DNA from: Stenotrophomonas maltophilia
Lineage (GTDB): Bacteria; Pseudomonadota; Gammaproteobacteria; Xanthomonadales; Xanthomonadaceae
Reading direction: 5' to 3'
Length of the DNA: 64,000 nucleotides
Assembly: GCF_025642255.1 (NCBI RefSeq)
Contig: NZ_CP106759.1
Coordinates: 2,755,501 to 2,819,500 of the forward strand
Made by a program: the position numbers and the translations under genes. Each line of letters begins with the position of its first letter. The first letter of the stretch is position 1. Shown one piece after another: positions 25,193 to 34,349 of this stretch. The notes under the pieces were generated by a model. The model searched no databases. It saw only the letters and a list, made by a program, of their open reading frames with translations, and was not told where the DNA came from.

Positions 25193-27088
25193 TCAACGTC
25201 CGCGCAGGAACCAGCGGTCGATCTCCGCCAGCGAAAAACGGGCCCAGGTCGGCCGGCCGTGGTTGCACTGGCCGGATCGCTCGGTGATCTCCATGTCGCG
25301 CAGCAGGGCGTTCATTTCCGGCACCGTCAGCCGGCGATTGGCTCGCACAGCGCCATGGCAGGCCATGGTCGACAGCAGTTCATCGCGCGCGCTCGCTACG
25401 CGGCGGCTCTGGCCGTGCTCACGCAGGTCGGTCAGCACATCGCGCAGCAACCCCTCCGGCTCGGCGTGGGCCAGCAGCGCGGGAATGCTGCGCACATGCA
25501 GCGAGCCCGGGCCGGCCCGCGTCACCTCGAAACCAAGCGAGGCCAGCGTCGCGGCCTCGCTCTCTGCGGTATCCGCTTCGCGTTCGCCCACCGCCAGCGT
25601 GATCGGCACGAGCAACGGCTGCGACTGCAGGCCGATACCATCGTGCGCGTTCTTCAGCCGCTCGTAGCCGATGCGTTCGTGCGCCGCGTGCATGTCGACC
25701 ACGATCAGGCCTTCGGCATTCTCGGCCAGGATGTAGATGCCATGCAGCTGCGCGATCGCATACCCCAGGGGCGGCACGCCCGCGTCTGCACGGGTGTCCG
25801 GCAGGCCGTTTCCGCTCGGCATCGCAGGCTGCGCGGTGCCGCCTTCGCCTGCAGCAGGCGTGGCATAGAGCGCAGCGTAGGCGGCCGGCGCATCGGCAAC
25901 CTGCAGGCCCAGCGGCTGCTGCTGGCGCCATCCCTGATATCCGCCACCGCCGCCCGCCCCCGGAGCAGGACCACGGACCAGACCGAATCCGGACGCGCCC
26001 ACGGTCGATGCCGCCGCTGCTGCCCCGGCGTCCGCTGCCTGCCCGGCACCTGCACCGATCTCCTGCGCCGACACGCCGGCTCGGGTATCGGCCAGCGCGT
26101 CCTTCAGCGTGCGGTAGACGAAATCATGGACCAGCCGCGCATCACGGAAACGCACTTCGTGCTTGGCCGGATGCACGTTGACGTCAACGCGCGTGGGGTC
26201 GAGTTCCAGGAACAGCACGTAGGCCGGCTGCCGGCCATGGAACAGCACATCGCCGTAGGCCATCTTCACCGCATGGGCAACGCTGCGGTCGCGCACCGAA
26301 CGGCCGTTGACGTACAGGTACTGCTGGTCGGTACTGGCCCGCGAATAATGCGGCTGCGCGATCCAGCCGTGCAGGCGCAGGCCCGCGCCGCTGTGGTCCA
26401 CGCGCACCGCCTGCAGCGCGAAATCATCGCCCAGTGTCTCGGACAGGCGCGCGTCCGAATACAGGTCACCCGGCTTGTAGCGGCGTGATGCCTTGCCATT
26501 GTGCGAGACCCGCAGCTCGACGTCCGGCCGCGCCAGCGCCAGCGAGCGCAGCCATTCTTCGATGTGCCCCAGTTCGGTGCGCTCGGCGCGCAGGAACTTG
26601 CGTCGCGCGGGCACGTTGTAGAACAGCTCGCGCACTTCCACCGTGGTACCCGGTGCGTGCGCGCGCGGCGTGACCTCGCCGATCTTGCCGCCATCGATCT
26701 GCAGCGCGGAACCGTGCTCGTCATCTGCGCGGCGCGACGCCAGGGTGAAACGACTGACCGACGCGATCGATGGCAGCGCTTCGCCGCGGAACCCGAGCGT
26801 GGCCACCGACTCCAGATCGTCCAGGTTGGCGATCTTGCTGGTGGCATGCCGCGAGACGGCCAATGGCAGCTGCTCCGCTGCGATGCCACTGCCGTTGTCG
26901 CGGATGCGGATCAGGCGCACGCCACCTTCTTCCAGGTCGATGTCGACACGGCTGGCGCCGGCATCGATCGCATTCTCGACCAGTTCCTTGACCACTGACG
27001 CGGGGCGCTCGACCACCTCGCCGGCGGCGATCTGGTTGATCAGGATGTCCGGCAAGGGCCGGATCGGGCGCGGGCCGGGCGCGCTCAT
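25193..27088 (-). CDS. mutL: DNA mismatch repair protein MutL
   Basis: A 631-residue MutL. The N-terminal GHKL ATPase motifs are complete: [44 protein letters not shown] and [21 protein letters not shown] Gly/Ala/Pro-rich linker of about 110 residues follows. The C-terminal dimerisation domain contains [14 protein letters not shown]. This fits the D-x-H-A-x2-E-x4-E endonuclease signature, meaning the protein probably nicks DNA itself rather than relying on MutH. It acts after MutS recognises a mismatch. Confidence 0.97.
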   Translation of the reverse strand: MSAPGPRPIRPLPDILINQIAAGEVVERPASVVKELVENAIDAGASRVDIDLEEGGVRLIRIRDNGSGIAAEQLPLAVSRHATSKIANLDDLESVATLGFRGEALPSIASVSRFTLASRRADDEHGSALQIDGGKIGEVTPRAHAPGTTVEVRELFYNVPARRKFLRAERTELGHIEEWLRSLALARPDVELRVSHNGKASRRYKPGDLYSDARLSETLGDDFALQAVRVDHSGAGLRLHGWIAQPHYSRASTDQQYLYVNGRSVRDRSVAHAVKMAYGDVLFHGRQPAYVLFLELDPTRVDVNVHPAKHEVRFRDARLVHDFVYRTLKDALADTRAGVSAQEIGAGAGQAADAGAAAAASTVGASGFGLVRGPAPGAGGGGGYQGWRQQQPLGLQVADAPAAYAALYATPAAGEGGTAQPAMPSGNGLPDTRADAGVPPLGYAIAQLHGIYILAENAEGLIVVDMHAAHERIGYERLKNAHDGIGLQSQPLLVPITLAVGEREADTAESEAATLASLGFEVTRAGPGSLHVRSIPALLAHAEPEGLLRDVLTDLREHGQSRRVASARDELLSTMACHGAVRANRRLTVPEMNALLRDMEITERSGQCNHGRPTWARFSLAEIDRWFLRGR

Positions 27089-27219
27089 GGGGCAAGGTAG
27101 GCAGCAGACTTCATGCGCCGATGATAGCGGAGGTACCGCGTGGAGAGTCGAGCCGGATCACCTGTGCGATGCCGATGATGCGCCACGCCCCAGGCATGGC
27201 CGGTCCAACAGGGTGCGGC

Positions 27220-28776
27220 CTACTTGCTGCCGCCGGCCATGGTGGCAGCCGCGTCGATCTCGGCCTGTGCGCGGGCCGCGTAGAGCGTCCCCGGCGGCGG
27301 CTGCCGGCTGAAGAACGTGTGCACGCCATCGAGCACCGCACCGGCGATCTTGCGCTGGTAGCCCGGGTCGATCAGGCGGCGCTCCTCGTCCGGATTGGAG
27401 ATGAAGGCGGTTTCCACCAGCATCGCCGGCATGTCCGAGGTGCGCAGCACCGCGAAGTTGGCCCGCTCGATGTTTGGCTTGTGGTTGTTGCCGATCCGCT
27501 TCAGTCCACCCAGTACGTGGCCGGCCGCATCTTCGGACGCTTTCATGTAACCGCTCTGCGCCAGATCGAGCAGAACGTTGGCCAGCGTGCCTTCAGTCTG
27601 CTGCAGGCGCACACCACCGACCAGATCGGCGGCGTTTTCCTTGTCCGCCAGCCAGCGCGCACGCTGCGACGAGGCACCCTTGGTGGACAGCACGTACACC
27701 GATGAACCGGTCGCCGAGCGGTTCTCGGCGGCGTCCGCATGAATCGAGATGAAGATGTCAGCCTTGTTCGCGCGGGCCTTCTGTGCGCGCATCGGCAGCG
27801 GGATGAACACGTCGCTGTCGCGGGTCAGATAGGCTTTCAGGCCCGGCGTGGCATTGACCTGACGGGCCAGCTCACGCGCCACCGCCAGGGTAACGTCTTT
27901 CTCGCGCTTGCCGGTGGGTCCGATCGCGCCCGGATCCTGTCCGCCGTGGCCGGGATCAATCGCCACCACCAGGTGCCGCATGCCAGGCTGCATACGGATG
28001 CGCGAAGCGTCGCTGGGCATCGCCGGACGCGGCGGTTCGGGCGGCGGCGATGCCGGTACCGGTGCCGGGGCTGGCGGATTGCTCACCACCGCAGCGGTGC
28101 GCTGGCCGGCCAGGATCGCCGCGGGCGACGATGCCGGCGGGGTGCTGCTGGCGCTGGTGCCCGCAGCGGCCACCTGCACGGGCGCGGTGGACGGCGCCGG
28201 CGTGGGCGCGGCCGGGGCGGCAGCCGTGGCACTGGCCTGCTGCTGCACCTGCGCGGTCAACAACGCGGTAGCGCGGGCGGCGTCGCTGCGCGTCTGCATG
28301 CTGGGTGCCGTCGTCTGCGTGGTCGTGGCAACCGGAGCCGGAGCCGGCGCCGGCGCCGGCGCCGCAGCGGCCACGCCCGGGCTGTCACCCGGCCATTCGA
28401 TCACCAGCTTTGACGCCTCTCCTTCGCGCTGCATCTGCGGGCGGAACGGCGCCACGGATTCCGCAAGATCGAAAACAACACGGAAGGTGCCCGGAACCGG
28501 TTGTCCGGTGCGCACTGCCGTCACCACGCCCTGCGCAGCCGGCATCTTCAGGTTGCGCACGGCAGTGGAATCCGGGAAATCGACCACCAGCCGGTTCGGG
28601 TTGGCCAGTGACAGCGTCTTGTAGCCGCCACTGCCGACCAGCGAGATTTCCGCGCGGGTGCCGGTGGAGCCTGTATTCAGCTGTACCTGACGGACTTCAC
28701 CCGCCCACGCACTGAGGCTCGCCAGACCCAGTCCGACGGCGGCACAGATGGCGATGAGACGGTTCCCCAGGCGCAT
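27220..28776 (-). CDS. amiC: N-acetylmuramoyl-L-alanine amidase, AmiC type
   Basis: A 518-residue periplasmic amidase with a signal peptide (MRLGNRLIAICAAVGLGLAS...AWAG). The AMIN domain is at about 30-125 and is expected to bind peptidoglycan or the septum. A long Ala/Pro/Thr linker (about 130-275) follows. The zinc-dependent Amidase_3 domain has VVAIDPGHGGQDPGAIGPTG, H in FISIHADAAENRS and E in MLVETAFISNPDEERRL. The enzyme removes stem peptides during cell separation. The linker is unusually long and repetitive (a run of AP pairs). It lies between mutL and tsaE, as in many gammaproteobacteria. Confidence 0.93.
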   Translation of the reverse strand: MRLGNRLIAICAAVGLGLASLSAWAGEVRQVQLNTGSTGTRAEISLVGSGGYKTLSLANPNRLVVDFPDSTAVRNLKMPAAQGVVTAVRTGQPVPGTFRVVFDLAESVAPFRPQMQREGEASKLVIEWPGDSPGVAAAAPAPAPAPAPVATTTQTTAPSMQTRSDAARATALLTAQVQQQASATAAAPAAPTPAPSTAPVQVAAAGTSASSTPPASSPAAILAGQRTAAVVSNPPAPAPVPASPPPEPPRPAMPSDASRIRMQPGMRHLVVAIDPGHGGQDPGAIGPTGKREKDVTLAVARELARQVNATPGLKAYLTRDSDVFIPLPMRAQKARANKADIFISIHADAAENRSATGSSVYVLSTKGASSQRARWLADKENAADLVGGVRLQQTEGTLANVLLDLAQSGYMKASEDAAGHVLGGLKRIGNNHKPNIERANFAVLRTSDMPAMLVETAFISNPDEERRLIDPGYQRKIAGAVLDGVHTFFSRQPPPGTLYAARAQAEIDAAATMAGGSK

Positions 28777-28858
28777 GGCTCAGGATTCAATCACCGCGCT
28801 GAACGGAATGCAATACCTTTTTCCTTAATAATCCGTAACCTGCCGATCTTTGTTCTCG

Positions 28859-29341
28859 TCAGGCGACAGAAACAGGCCGCAAGTCTCCACCTTCGGCCAG
28901 CCGCTGCAGCCATTCCCGGCCAGCGTCGCTGAGCCCACTGAGACGCGCCCGGCGCCCCTGGCCCTCGATCTCCAGCGCCACGACCAGGTCCGTCGGCGGC
29001 AATGCGCCCGCCCCCCGTTCCGGCCACTCGACCAGCCACAGCACCGCACTGCCCTCGTCCAGGCCCAGGAAATCCAGTTCCCCGGCCTGGCCGATGCGGT
29101 ACAGGTCCAGATGCCACGCCTCGCCGCCACTGGCCAGCGGATAGCGCTCGACCAGGGTGTAGGTCGGGCTGCGGATCGCACCCTGCACGCCCAGCGCACG
29201 CAGCAGCGCACGCGCGGTGGTGGATTTGCCGGCGCCGAGGTCGCCGCGCAGCTCGATCAACGCCTGCGGCGGTCGCGTGGCCGCCAGCCACTGCCCGAGA
29301 CGTTCGGTGGCATCGCTGTCGGCAAGGAAGAATTCGTTCAT
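28859..29341 (-). CDS. tsaE: tRNA threonylcarbamoyladenosine synthesis ATPase TsaE
   Basis: A 160-residue P-loop protein. Walker A is LRGDLGAGKSTTARALLRAL, and the switch and Walker B regions include RSPTYTLVERYP, HLDLYRIGQAGELDFLGLDE and LWLVEWPERG. TsaE works with TsaB and TsaD to make t6A37 in ANN-decoding tRNAs. Its ATG overlaps the nnr stop (ATGA), the usual nnr-tsaE-amidase-mutL order. Confidence 0.95.
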   Translation of the reverse strand: MNEFFLADSDATERLGQWLAATRPPQALIELRGDLGAGKSTTARALLRALGVQGAIRSPTYTLVERYPLASGGEAWHLDLYRIGQAGELDFLGLDEGSAVLWLVEWPERGAGALPPTDLVVALEIEGQGRRARLSGLSDAGREWLQRLAEGGDLRPVSVA

Positions 29342-30822
29342 GGGGAGCGTTCCGGATTGGCCAGCCGCCGCAGGGGCGCCAGCAGGTCGGTGGGAAGCAG
29401 ACCACGCGCGCCGTCGATGGCAGCGGCGTCGCCGGCAAGCGCGTGCAGCAGGGCGCCGCCTGCTGCGGCATCGAATGCGTCCAATCCCTGCGCGCGCAGT
29501 CCAGCAATGACGCCGGTCAGCAGATCTCCCATGCCACCGACCGCCATGCCCGGATTGCCGGCCGCGATCAGCCGCGGCAGCCGCGCAGGTGCCGCGACTA
29601 CACTGCCGGCACCCTTCAGCACCACCGTGGCGTGATAGCGCTCGGCCAGCGCCTGCGCGCTGCCGAAGCGATCGGCCTGCACCTCGGCGGTACTGCAGCC
29701 CAGCAGGCGTGCAGCCTCTCCCGGATGCGGCGTCAGGATGGCATCAGGCACCGCGTGCGGGTTCTGCGCCAGCAGATTCAGGGCATCGGCGTCGATCACC
29801 AGCGGACGCCCGCAGGCGAGCACGCTGGCATGCAGCGCACGCGCCCAGTCGTCCTGGCCAAGGCCCGGCCCGATCGCAACGACCCGTGCGCGGTCCAGCA
29901 GCGCAGGCAACGCCGCGCCATCTTCCAGCGCATGCGCCATCGCCTCGGGCAGGCGCGCAAGCATCGCCCCCACATGCTCACGACGGGTGCCGACACTGAG
30001 CAGTCCGGCACCGGCACGCAGTGCGGCCTCGGCCGCCATCACCGCTGCGCCGCCACTGCCGCGGTTGCCGCCCACACACAGCACATGCCCGGACTCGCCC
30101 TTGTGGGTATTGGCCCGGCGCGGCGGCAGCAGCGCCCGCAGACGGTCGCCGACCCAGCGTTCCGCGCTGGCCGCGATGCCTTCCCGCGCCGCCTCCGGCA
30201 GGTCCAACGGCGCCAGCCGACGCTGGCCGACATGATCCAGCGCGTCGCCGGTGTACAGGCCCCGGTGGCAGACAATGAACTGCAGGGTGACCGCCGCGCG
30301 CACCGCAACGCCGGGAACGCCGCCCTGATCGGCATCGACACCGCTGGGTACATCCAGTGCCAGCACCGGCGCCGGAGAGGCGTTGAGTGCTTCGATCAGC
30401 GCCTTCGCCATGCCGGCCGGGGCCCGATCCAGGCCGAGACCGAACAGCGCATCCACGCCGACGTCGGCGACCGGCAGCTGGCCGTCGAATTCGATGCTGC
30501 TGCCGCCGGCGGCAGCGAATGCCGCCGCCGCCTGCTGCGCCAGCGGCGTGGCGGGCAGCCTGCCCGGCAGGGTGATCACCTGCACCTGGCGGCCCGCCTG
30601 CAGCGCATGGGTCGCCAGTACGTAGCCATCGCCGCCGTTGTTACCGGCGCCAGCCACCACATACAGACTGCGGGCATCCGGCCATTGCTGCAGCAGGCAC
30701 TGCCAGCCCGCCAGGCCAGCCTGCGCCATCAGGCTCCAGCCACCATCACCGGCAAGCGCCGACGCGCGGGCGTCCAGCGCGCGCGCAGCAGCGGTGTCGA
30801 ACAGAAGAGAGAGATCGGGCAT
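29338..30822 (-). CDS. nnr: bifunctional NAD(P)HX epimerase/dehydratase
   Basis: A 494-residue two-domain repair enzyme. The N-terminal YjeF epimerase has VVAGAGNNGGDGYVLATHAL and ALDVPSGVDADQGGVPG. The C-terminal ADP-dependent dehydratase domain has NTHKGESGHVLCVGG, ILTPHPGEAARLLG and AAGNPGMAVGGMGDLLTGVI. It restores hydrated NADH/NADPH. It overlaps tsaE by 4 bases. Its start is only 23 bases from that of queG on the other strand, so the two promoters must lie inside the opposite genes. Confidence 0.95.
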   Translation of the reverse strand: MPDLSLLFDTAAARALDARASALAGDGGWSLMAQAGLAGWQCLLQQWPDARSLYVVAGAGNNGGDGYVLATHALQAGRQVQVITLPGRLPATPLAQQAAAAFAAAGGSSIEFDGQLPVADVGVDALFGLGLDRAPAGMAKALIEALNASPAPVLALDVPSGVDADQGGVPGVAVRAAVTLQFIVCHRGLYTGDALDHVGQRRLAPLDLPEAAREGIAASAERWVGDRLRALLPPRRANTHKGESGHVLCVGGNRGSGGAAVMAAEAALRAGAGLLSVGTRREHVGAMLARLPEAMAHALEDGAALPALLDRARVVAIGPGLGQDDWARALHASVLACGRPLVIDADALNLLAQNPHAVPDAILTPHPGEAARLLGCSTAEVQADRFGSAQALAERYHATVVLKGAGSVVAAPARLPRLIAAGNPGMAVGGMGDLLTGVIAGLRAQGLDAFDAAAGGALLHALAGDAAAIDGARGLLPTDLLAPLRRLANPERSP

Positions 30823-30832
30823 GCCGGGATTT

Positions 30833-30838
30833 TATACT
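30833..30838 (+). promoter_or_regulatory. putative -10 element of queG
   Basis: TATACT ends 7 bases before the queG ATG. A start about 7 bases downstream would fall at or next to the initiation codon, giving a leaderless mRNA. No good -35 was found. Confidence 0.35.
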
Positions 30839-30845
30839 GGTGCGC

Positions 30846-31922
30846 ATGTCCTCCGTCCCCGCCCCTGCCCCAGCCGACCCGGTCCAGGCCGTGCAGCGCA
30901 TCCGCGAACTGGCCCGTGCACACGGTTTCCAGCGCTGCGGCATTGCCGGCATCGAGCTGGGCGAGGACGAGGCACACCTGGCCGACTGGCTGGGCCAGGG
31001 CCTGTACGGGACCATGGACTGGATGGCACGCCACGGCACGCTGCGCGCACGCCCGGCGGAACTGCTGCCGGGCACGGTGCGGGTCATTTCCGTGGGCATG
31101 GACTACAGCCACCGCGACGATACCGAAGCCTGGGCGACCCTGGCCGATCCCGGCCGCGCCTACGTAGCGCGCTACGCGCTGGGGCGCGACTACCACAAGC
31201 TGATGCGCAACCGCCTGCAGAAGCTCGCTGCGCGGATCAACGATGAAGTCGCGCCACTGGGCTACCGCGTTTTCGTCGATTCGGCACCGGTGCTGGAACG
31301 GGCCCTGGCCCGCAACGCCGGGCTCGGCTGGATCGGCAAGCACACCTGCCTGATCGATCGCCAAGGAGGATCATGGTTCTTCATCGGCGAGATCTACATC
31401 GACCTGCCGTTGCCGGTCGACGCGCCCGCCACTGCGCACTGCGGCACCTGCACGCGCTGCATCGACATCTGCCCCACGCGCGCCATCACCAGCCCGCAGC
31501 GGCTGGATGCGCGCCGCTGCATTTCCTATCTGACCATCGAGCATGACGGCGCGATCCCCGAGGACATGCGCCCGCTGATCGGCAATCGCATCTACGGCTG
31601 CGACGACTGCCAGCTGGTCTGCCCGTGGAACAAGTTTGCCAAGCGCACCGATGAAGCCGATTTCCGCGCACGCAACAACCTGGACACCGCGCGCCTGGAT
31701 CAGCTGTTCGCCTGGGACGAGGCGGAATTCCTGCGCCGCACCGAGGGCAGCCCGATCCGTCGCAGCGGCCATGAGCGCTGGCTGCGCAACATCGCCGTGG
31801 CACTGGGCAACGCGCCGACAGCACCGCAGACCCTGGCCGCACTGCAGACCCGCATCGATGATCCCTCGCCGCTGGTGCGCGAGCACGTGCAGTGGGCGCT
31901 GGCACAGCACCGCACGACCTGA
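30846..31922 (+). CDS. queG: epoxyqueuosine reductase QueG
   Basis: A 358-residue cobalamin- and Fe-S-dependent enzyme that performs the last step of queuosine synthesis on tRNA. Two 4Fe-4S motifs are visible: HCGTCTRCIDICPTRAI and YGCDDCQLVCPWNKF. Upstream, LERALARNAGLGWIGKHTCL is typical. The C-terminus carries HEAT-like helices (ERWLRNIAVALGNAPTAPQT). A GTG at 30840 is an alternative start. No ribosome site is visible before either codon, and a TATACT lies just upstream. Confidence 0.95.
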   Translation: MSSVPAPAPADPVQAVQRIRELARAHGFQRCGIAGIELGEDEAHLADWLGQGLYGTMDWMARHGTLRARPAELLPGTVRVISVGMDYSHRDDTEAWATLADPGRAYVARYALGRDYHKLMRNRLQKLAARINDEVAPLGYRVFVDSAPVLERALARNAGLGWIGKHTCLIDRQGGSWFFIGEIYIDLPLPVDAPATAHCGTCTRCIDICPTRAITSPQRLDARRCISYLTIEHDGAIPEDMRPLIGNRIYGCDDCQLVCPWNKFAKRTDEADFRARNNLDTARLDQLFAWDEAEFLRRTEGSPIRRSGHERWLRNIAVALGNAPTAPQTLAALQTRIDDPSPLVREHVQWALAQHRTT

Positions 31923-31991
31923 GCCGGGCGTGCCCGGCGCGCGCCAACGTGCGATCCTGAGTGCCCGCTCCACCCGCAGCGCGCCGTACCC

Positions 31992-33332
31992 ATGCAGCCA
32001 CGCAACACCGACATTCTCACTCCCAGCCAGCTCAACACGCTGGCGCGCGACCTGCTGGAAGGCAGCTTCCCGGCGATCTGGGTCGAAGCCGAACTGGGGA
32101 GTGTGGCCCGCCCTGCGTCCGGGCACCTGTACTTCACCCTGAAGGACGCACGGGCACAGCTGCGTGCGGCGATGTTCCGGATGAAGGCGCAGTACCTGAA
32201 GTTCGTACCGCGCGAGGGCATGCGCGTGCTGGTGCGTGGCCGGGTGACCCTGTACGACGCACGCGGCGAGTACCAGATGGTGCTCGACCACATGGAGGAA
32301 GCCGGTGAAGGCGCGCTGCGGCGGGCGTTCGAGGAGCTGAAGGCGCGCTTGGACGCCGAAGGCCTGTTCGATCCTGCACGCAAGCGGGCGCTGCCCGCGC
32401 ATGTGCGGCGGCTGGCGGTGATCACCTCGCCGACCGGCGCCGCCGTGCGCGATGTGCTGAGCGTACTGGGCCGTCGTTTCCCGCTGCTGGAGGTGGACCT
32501 GCTGCCGACCCTGGTGCAGGGCTCCAGCGCCGCCGCGCAGATCACCCGCCTGCTGCAGGCAGCCGATGCCAGTGGTCGCTACGACGTGATCCTGCTGACC
32601 CGCGGCGGCGGTTCACTGGAAGATCTATGGGCGTTCAACGACGAAGCGCTGGCGCGCGCGATCGCCGCCAGCGATACGCCGGTCGTGTCGGCCGTCGGCC
32701 ACGAGACCGACTTCAGCCTGAGTGATTTTGCCGCCGACCTGCGCGCGCCGACACCTTCGGTGGCGGCCGAGCTGCTGGTCCCCGACCAGCGTGACCTGGC
32801 CCTGCGCCTGCGCCGCAATGCCGCGCGGCTGGCACAGCTGCAGCGCCACGCGGTAGGACAGGCCATGCAGCGCGCCGACCGTGCGCTGTTGCGATTGAAT
32901 GCGCAGAGTCCACAGGCCCGGCTGGACCTGTTGCGGCGCCGTCAGCTGGAGCTGGGCCGGCGGCTGCACGCGGCGTTCAACCAGCAGCAGGAGCGCCGTG
33001 CCGCGCGCCTGCGCCATGCTGCCGCGGTGCTGCGTGGCCATCATCCGCAGCGCCAGCTGGACGCGATGCAGCGTCGCCTGTCGGCCCTGCGCGGACGCCC
33101 CCATGCAGCGATGCAGCGGCTGCTGCAACGCGATGCGCTGCGCCTGCGCGGCCTGGCCCGGTCCCTGGAGGCGGTCAGTCCATTGGCCACGGTGGCACGC
33201 GGTTACAGCATCGTGACCCGTGCCGATGATGGTGCACTGGTACGACAGGTTGAACAGGTCCAGCCCGGCGACGCACTGCAGGCACGCGTGGGCGACGGCG
33301 TCATCGACGTGCAGGTCACCTCGGTCAGGTAA
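31992..33332 (+). CDS. xseA: exodeoxyribonuclease VII large subunit
   Basis: A 446-residue XseA. The N-terminal OB fold ([20 protein letters not shown] and [10 protein letters not shown]) precedes the catalytic domain with [40 protein letters not shown] and [18 protein letters not shown] long Arg/Gln/Leu-rich helical region binds XseB subunits, and the C-terminal barrel ends [11 protein letters not shown]. It degrades single-stranded DNA in both directions with XseB, which is not in this window. It is 69 bases after queG and possibly co-transcribed. Confidence 0.95.
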   Translation: MQPRNTDILTPSQLNTLARDLLEGSFPAIWVEAELGSVARPASGHLYFTLKDARAQLRAAMFRMKAQYLKFVPREGMRVLVRGRVTLYDARGEYQMVLDHMEEAGEGALRRAFEELKARLDAEGLFDPARKRALPAHVRRLAVITSPTGAAVRDVLSVLGRRFPLLEVDLLPTLVQGSSAAAQITRLLQAADASGRYDVILLTRGGGSLEDLWAFNDEALARAIAASDTPVVSAVGHETDFSLSDFAADLRAPTPSVAAELLVPDQRDLALRLRRNAARLAQLQRHAVGQAMQRADRALLRLNAQSPQARLDLLRRRQLELGRRLHAAFNQQQERRAARLRHAAAVLRGHHPQRQLDAMQRRLSALRGRPHAAMQRLLQRDALRLRGLARSLEAVSPLATVARGYSIVTRADDGALVRQVEQVQPGDALQARVGDGVIDVQVTSVR

Positions 33333-33366
33333 GCGGGGGCCAAGGCGCAGCCCGGCGTGCGCCTTC

Positions 33367-34263
33367 CTACCTGGCCGCCTCGCAGAACTGCTTCCGGTAC
33401 TCCAGCGCCTTCGGCATCAGAGCCTGCAGATTCTGGATCCGGGTTCCCGGGTTGGGATGGGTGGAGGCAAACTCCGGCTGCGACTGACCACCACTGGCCT
33501 GGCCCATCCGCTGCCACAGCGGCACCGCTTCGCGCGGATCGAAACAGGCAGCCGCAGCCAGCATCAGCCCCACCTCATCGGCCTGGGTCTCGTGGCTGCG
33601 TGCGTAGGGCAGCAGATAGCCATAACCCATCGCCGACATCACCATCTGCTGCTGCTGCGCATCCATGCCACTGGCAGCCCCGGCCATCTGCCCGATCTGG
33701 GTCAGCTTCTGCTGTGCCATGCGCTGCGCTCCATGGCGCAGCAGCGCATGGGCGATCTCATGCCCCATCACCACCGCCATCGCATCCTTGGTCCGCGCCA
33801 CCGGCACCAGACCGGTATAGACCGCCATCTTCCCGCCCGGCAGGCAGAAGGCGTTGGCCTGCTCGGAGGGGATCACGTTCACCTCCCACTGGAAGCTGCG
33901 CGCGAAATGGGCCGGCTCCACGCCATGCTCCCGCGCCAATGCGGTCTCCACCACATCGACCTTGGCGATCAACCGCTCGGCAATCGCACGCACGTCACGC
34001 GAGATCTGCGCATTCGGGTCCAGTGGCCGCTCCTGCGCCAGGATCTGCTGGTAGGCCTGCAGGCCCAGCGCGGTTTCCTGCTGGGCATCCAGGCTGCTGT
34101 CGATCATGACCTTCTCGCCGGTATAGGGATCGACCGTCCGGTTCGAAAACCAGTAAAAGGCCGCGTAACCCGCCGCCAGCAGCAGTACCCACCAGCGGAT
34201 GTTGCCGAACAGGCCACGCCGCTGCGGGCCCTGCGGCGAGCGGGAAAATGGGTCGTTGCGCAT
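33367..34263 (-). CDS. M48 family metalloprotease, membrane-anchored, LoiP-like
   Basis: A 298-residue protein with one N-terminal TM segment (GNIRWWVLLLAAGYAAFYWF), so the catalytic part is probably periplasmic. The zinc motif is AVVMGHEIAHALLRHGAQRM, with the third ligand in S-H-E-T-Q-A-D-E-V-G. A late HPNPGTRIQNL is typical of the YcaL/LoiP (Oma1-like) group involved in outer-membrane quality control. There is no lipobox. The ATG at 34263 was chosen because it begins the short cytoplasmic tail before the TM segment. It is convergent with xseA. Confidence 0.88.
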   Translation of the reverse strand: MRNDPFSRSPQGPQRRGLFGNIRWWVLLLAAGYAAFYWFSNRTVDPYTGEKVMIDSSLDAQQETALGLQAYQQILAQERPLDPNAQISRDVRAIAERLIAKVDVVETALAREHGVEPAHFARSFQWEVNVIPSEQANAFCLPGGKMAVYTGLVPVARTKDAMAVVMGHEIAHALLRHGAQRMAQQKLTQIGQMAGAASGMDAQQQQMVMSAMGYGYLLPYARSHETQADEVGLMLAAAACFDPREAVPLWQRMGQASGGQSQPEFASTHPNPGTRIQNLQALMPKALEYRKQFCEAAR

Positions 34264-34349
34264 GCGGTGGTCTTCCGGCTGGCCCCGCCGGCCGGCGGGC
34301 ACGGCGCAATCTTAGTGTGCCGGAGCCCGCGCCGGGTGAAGCCGGCCGC

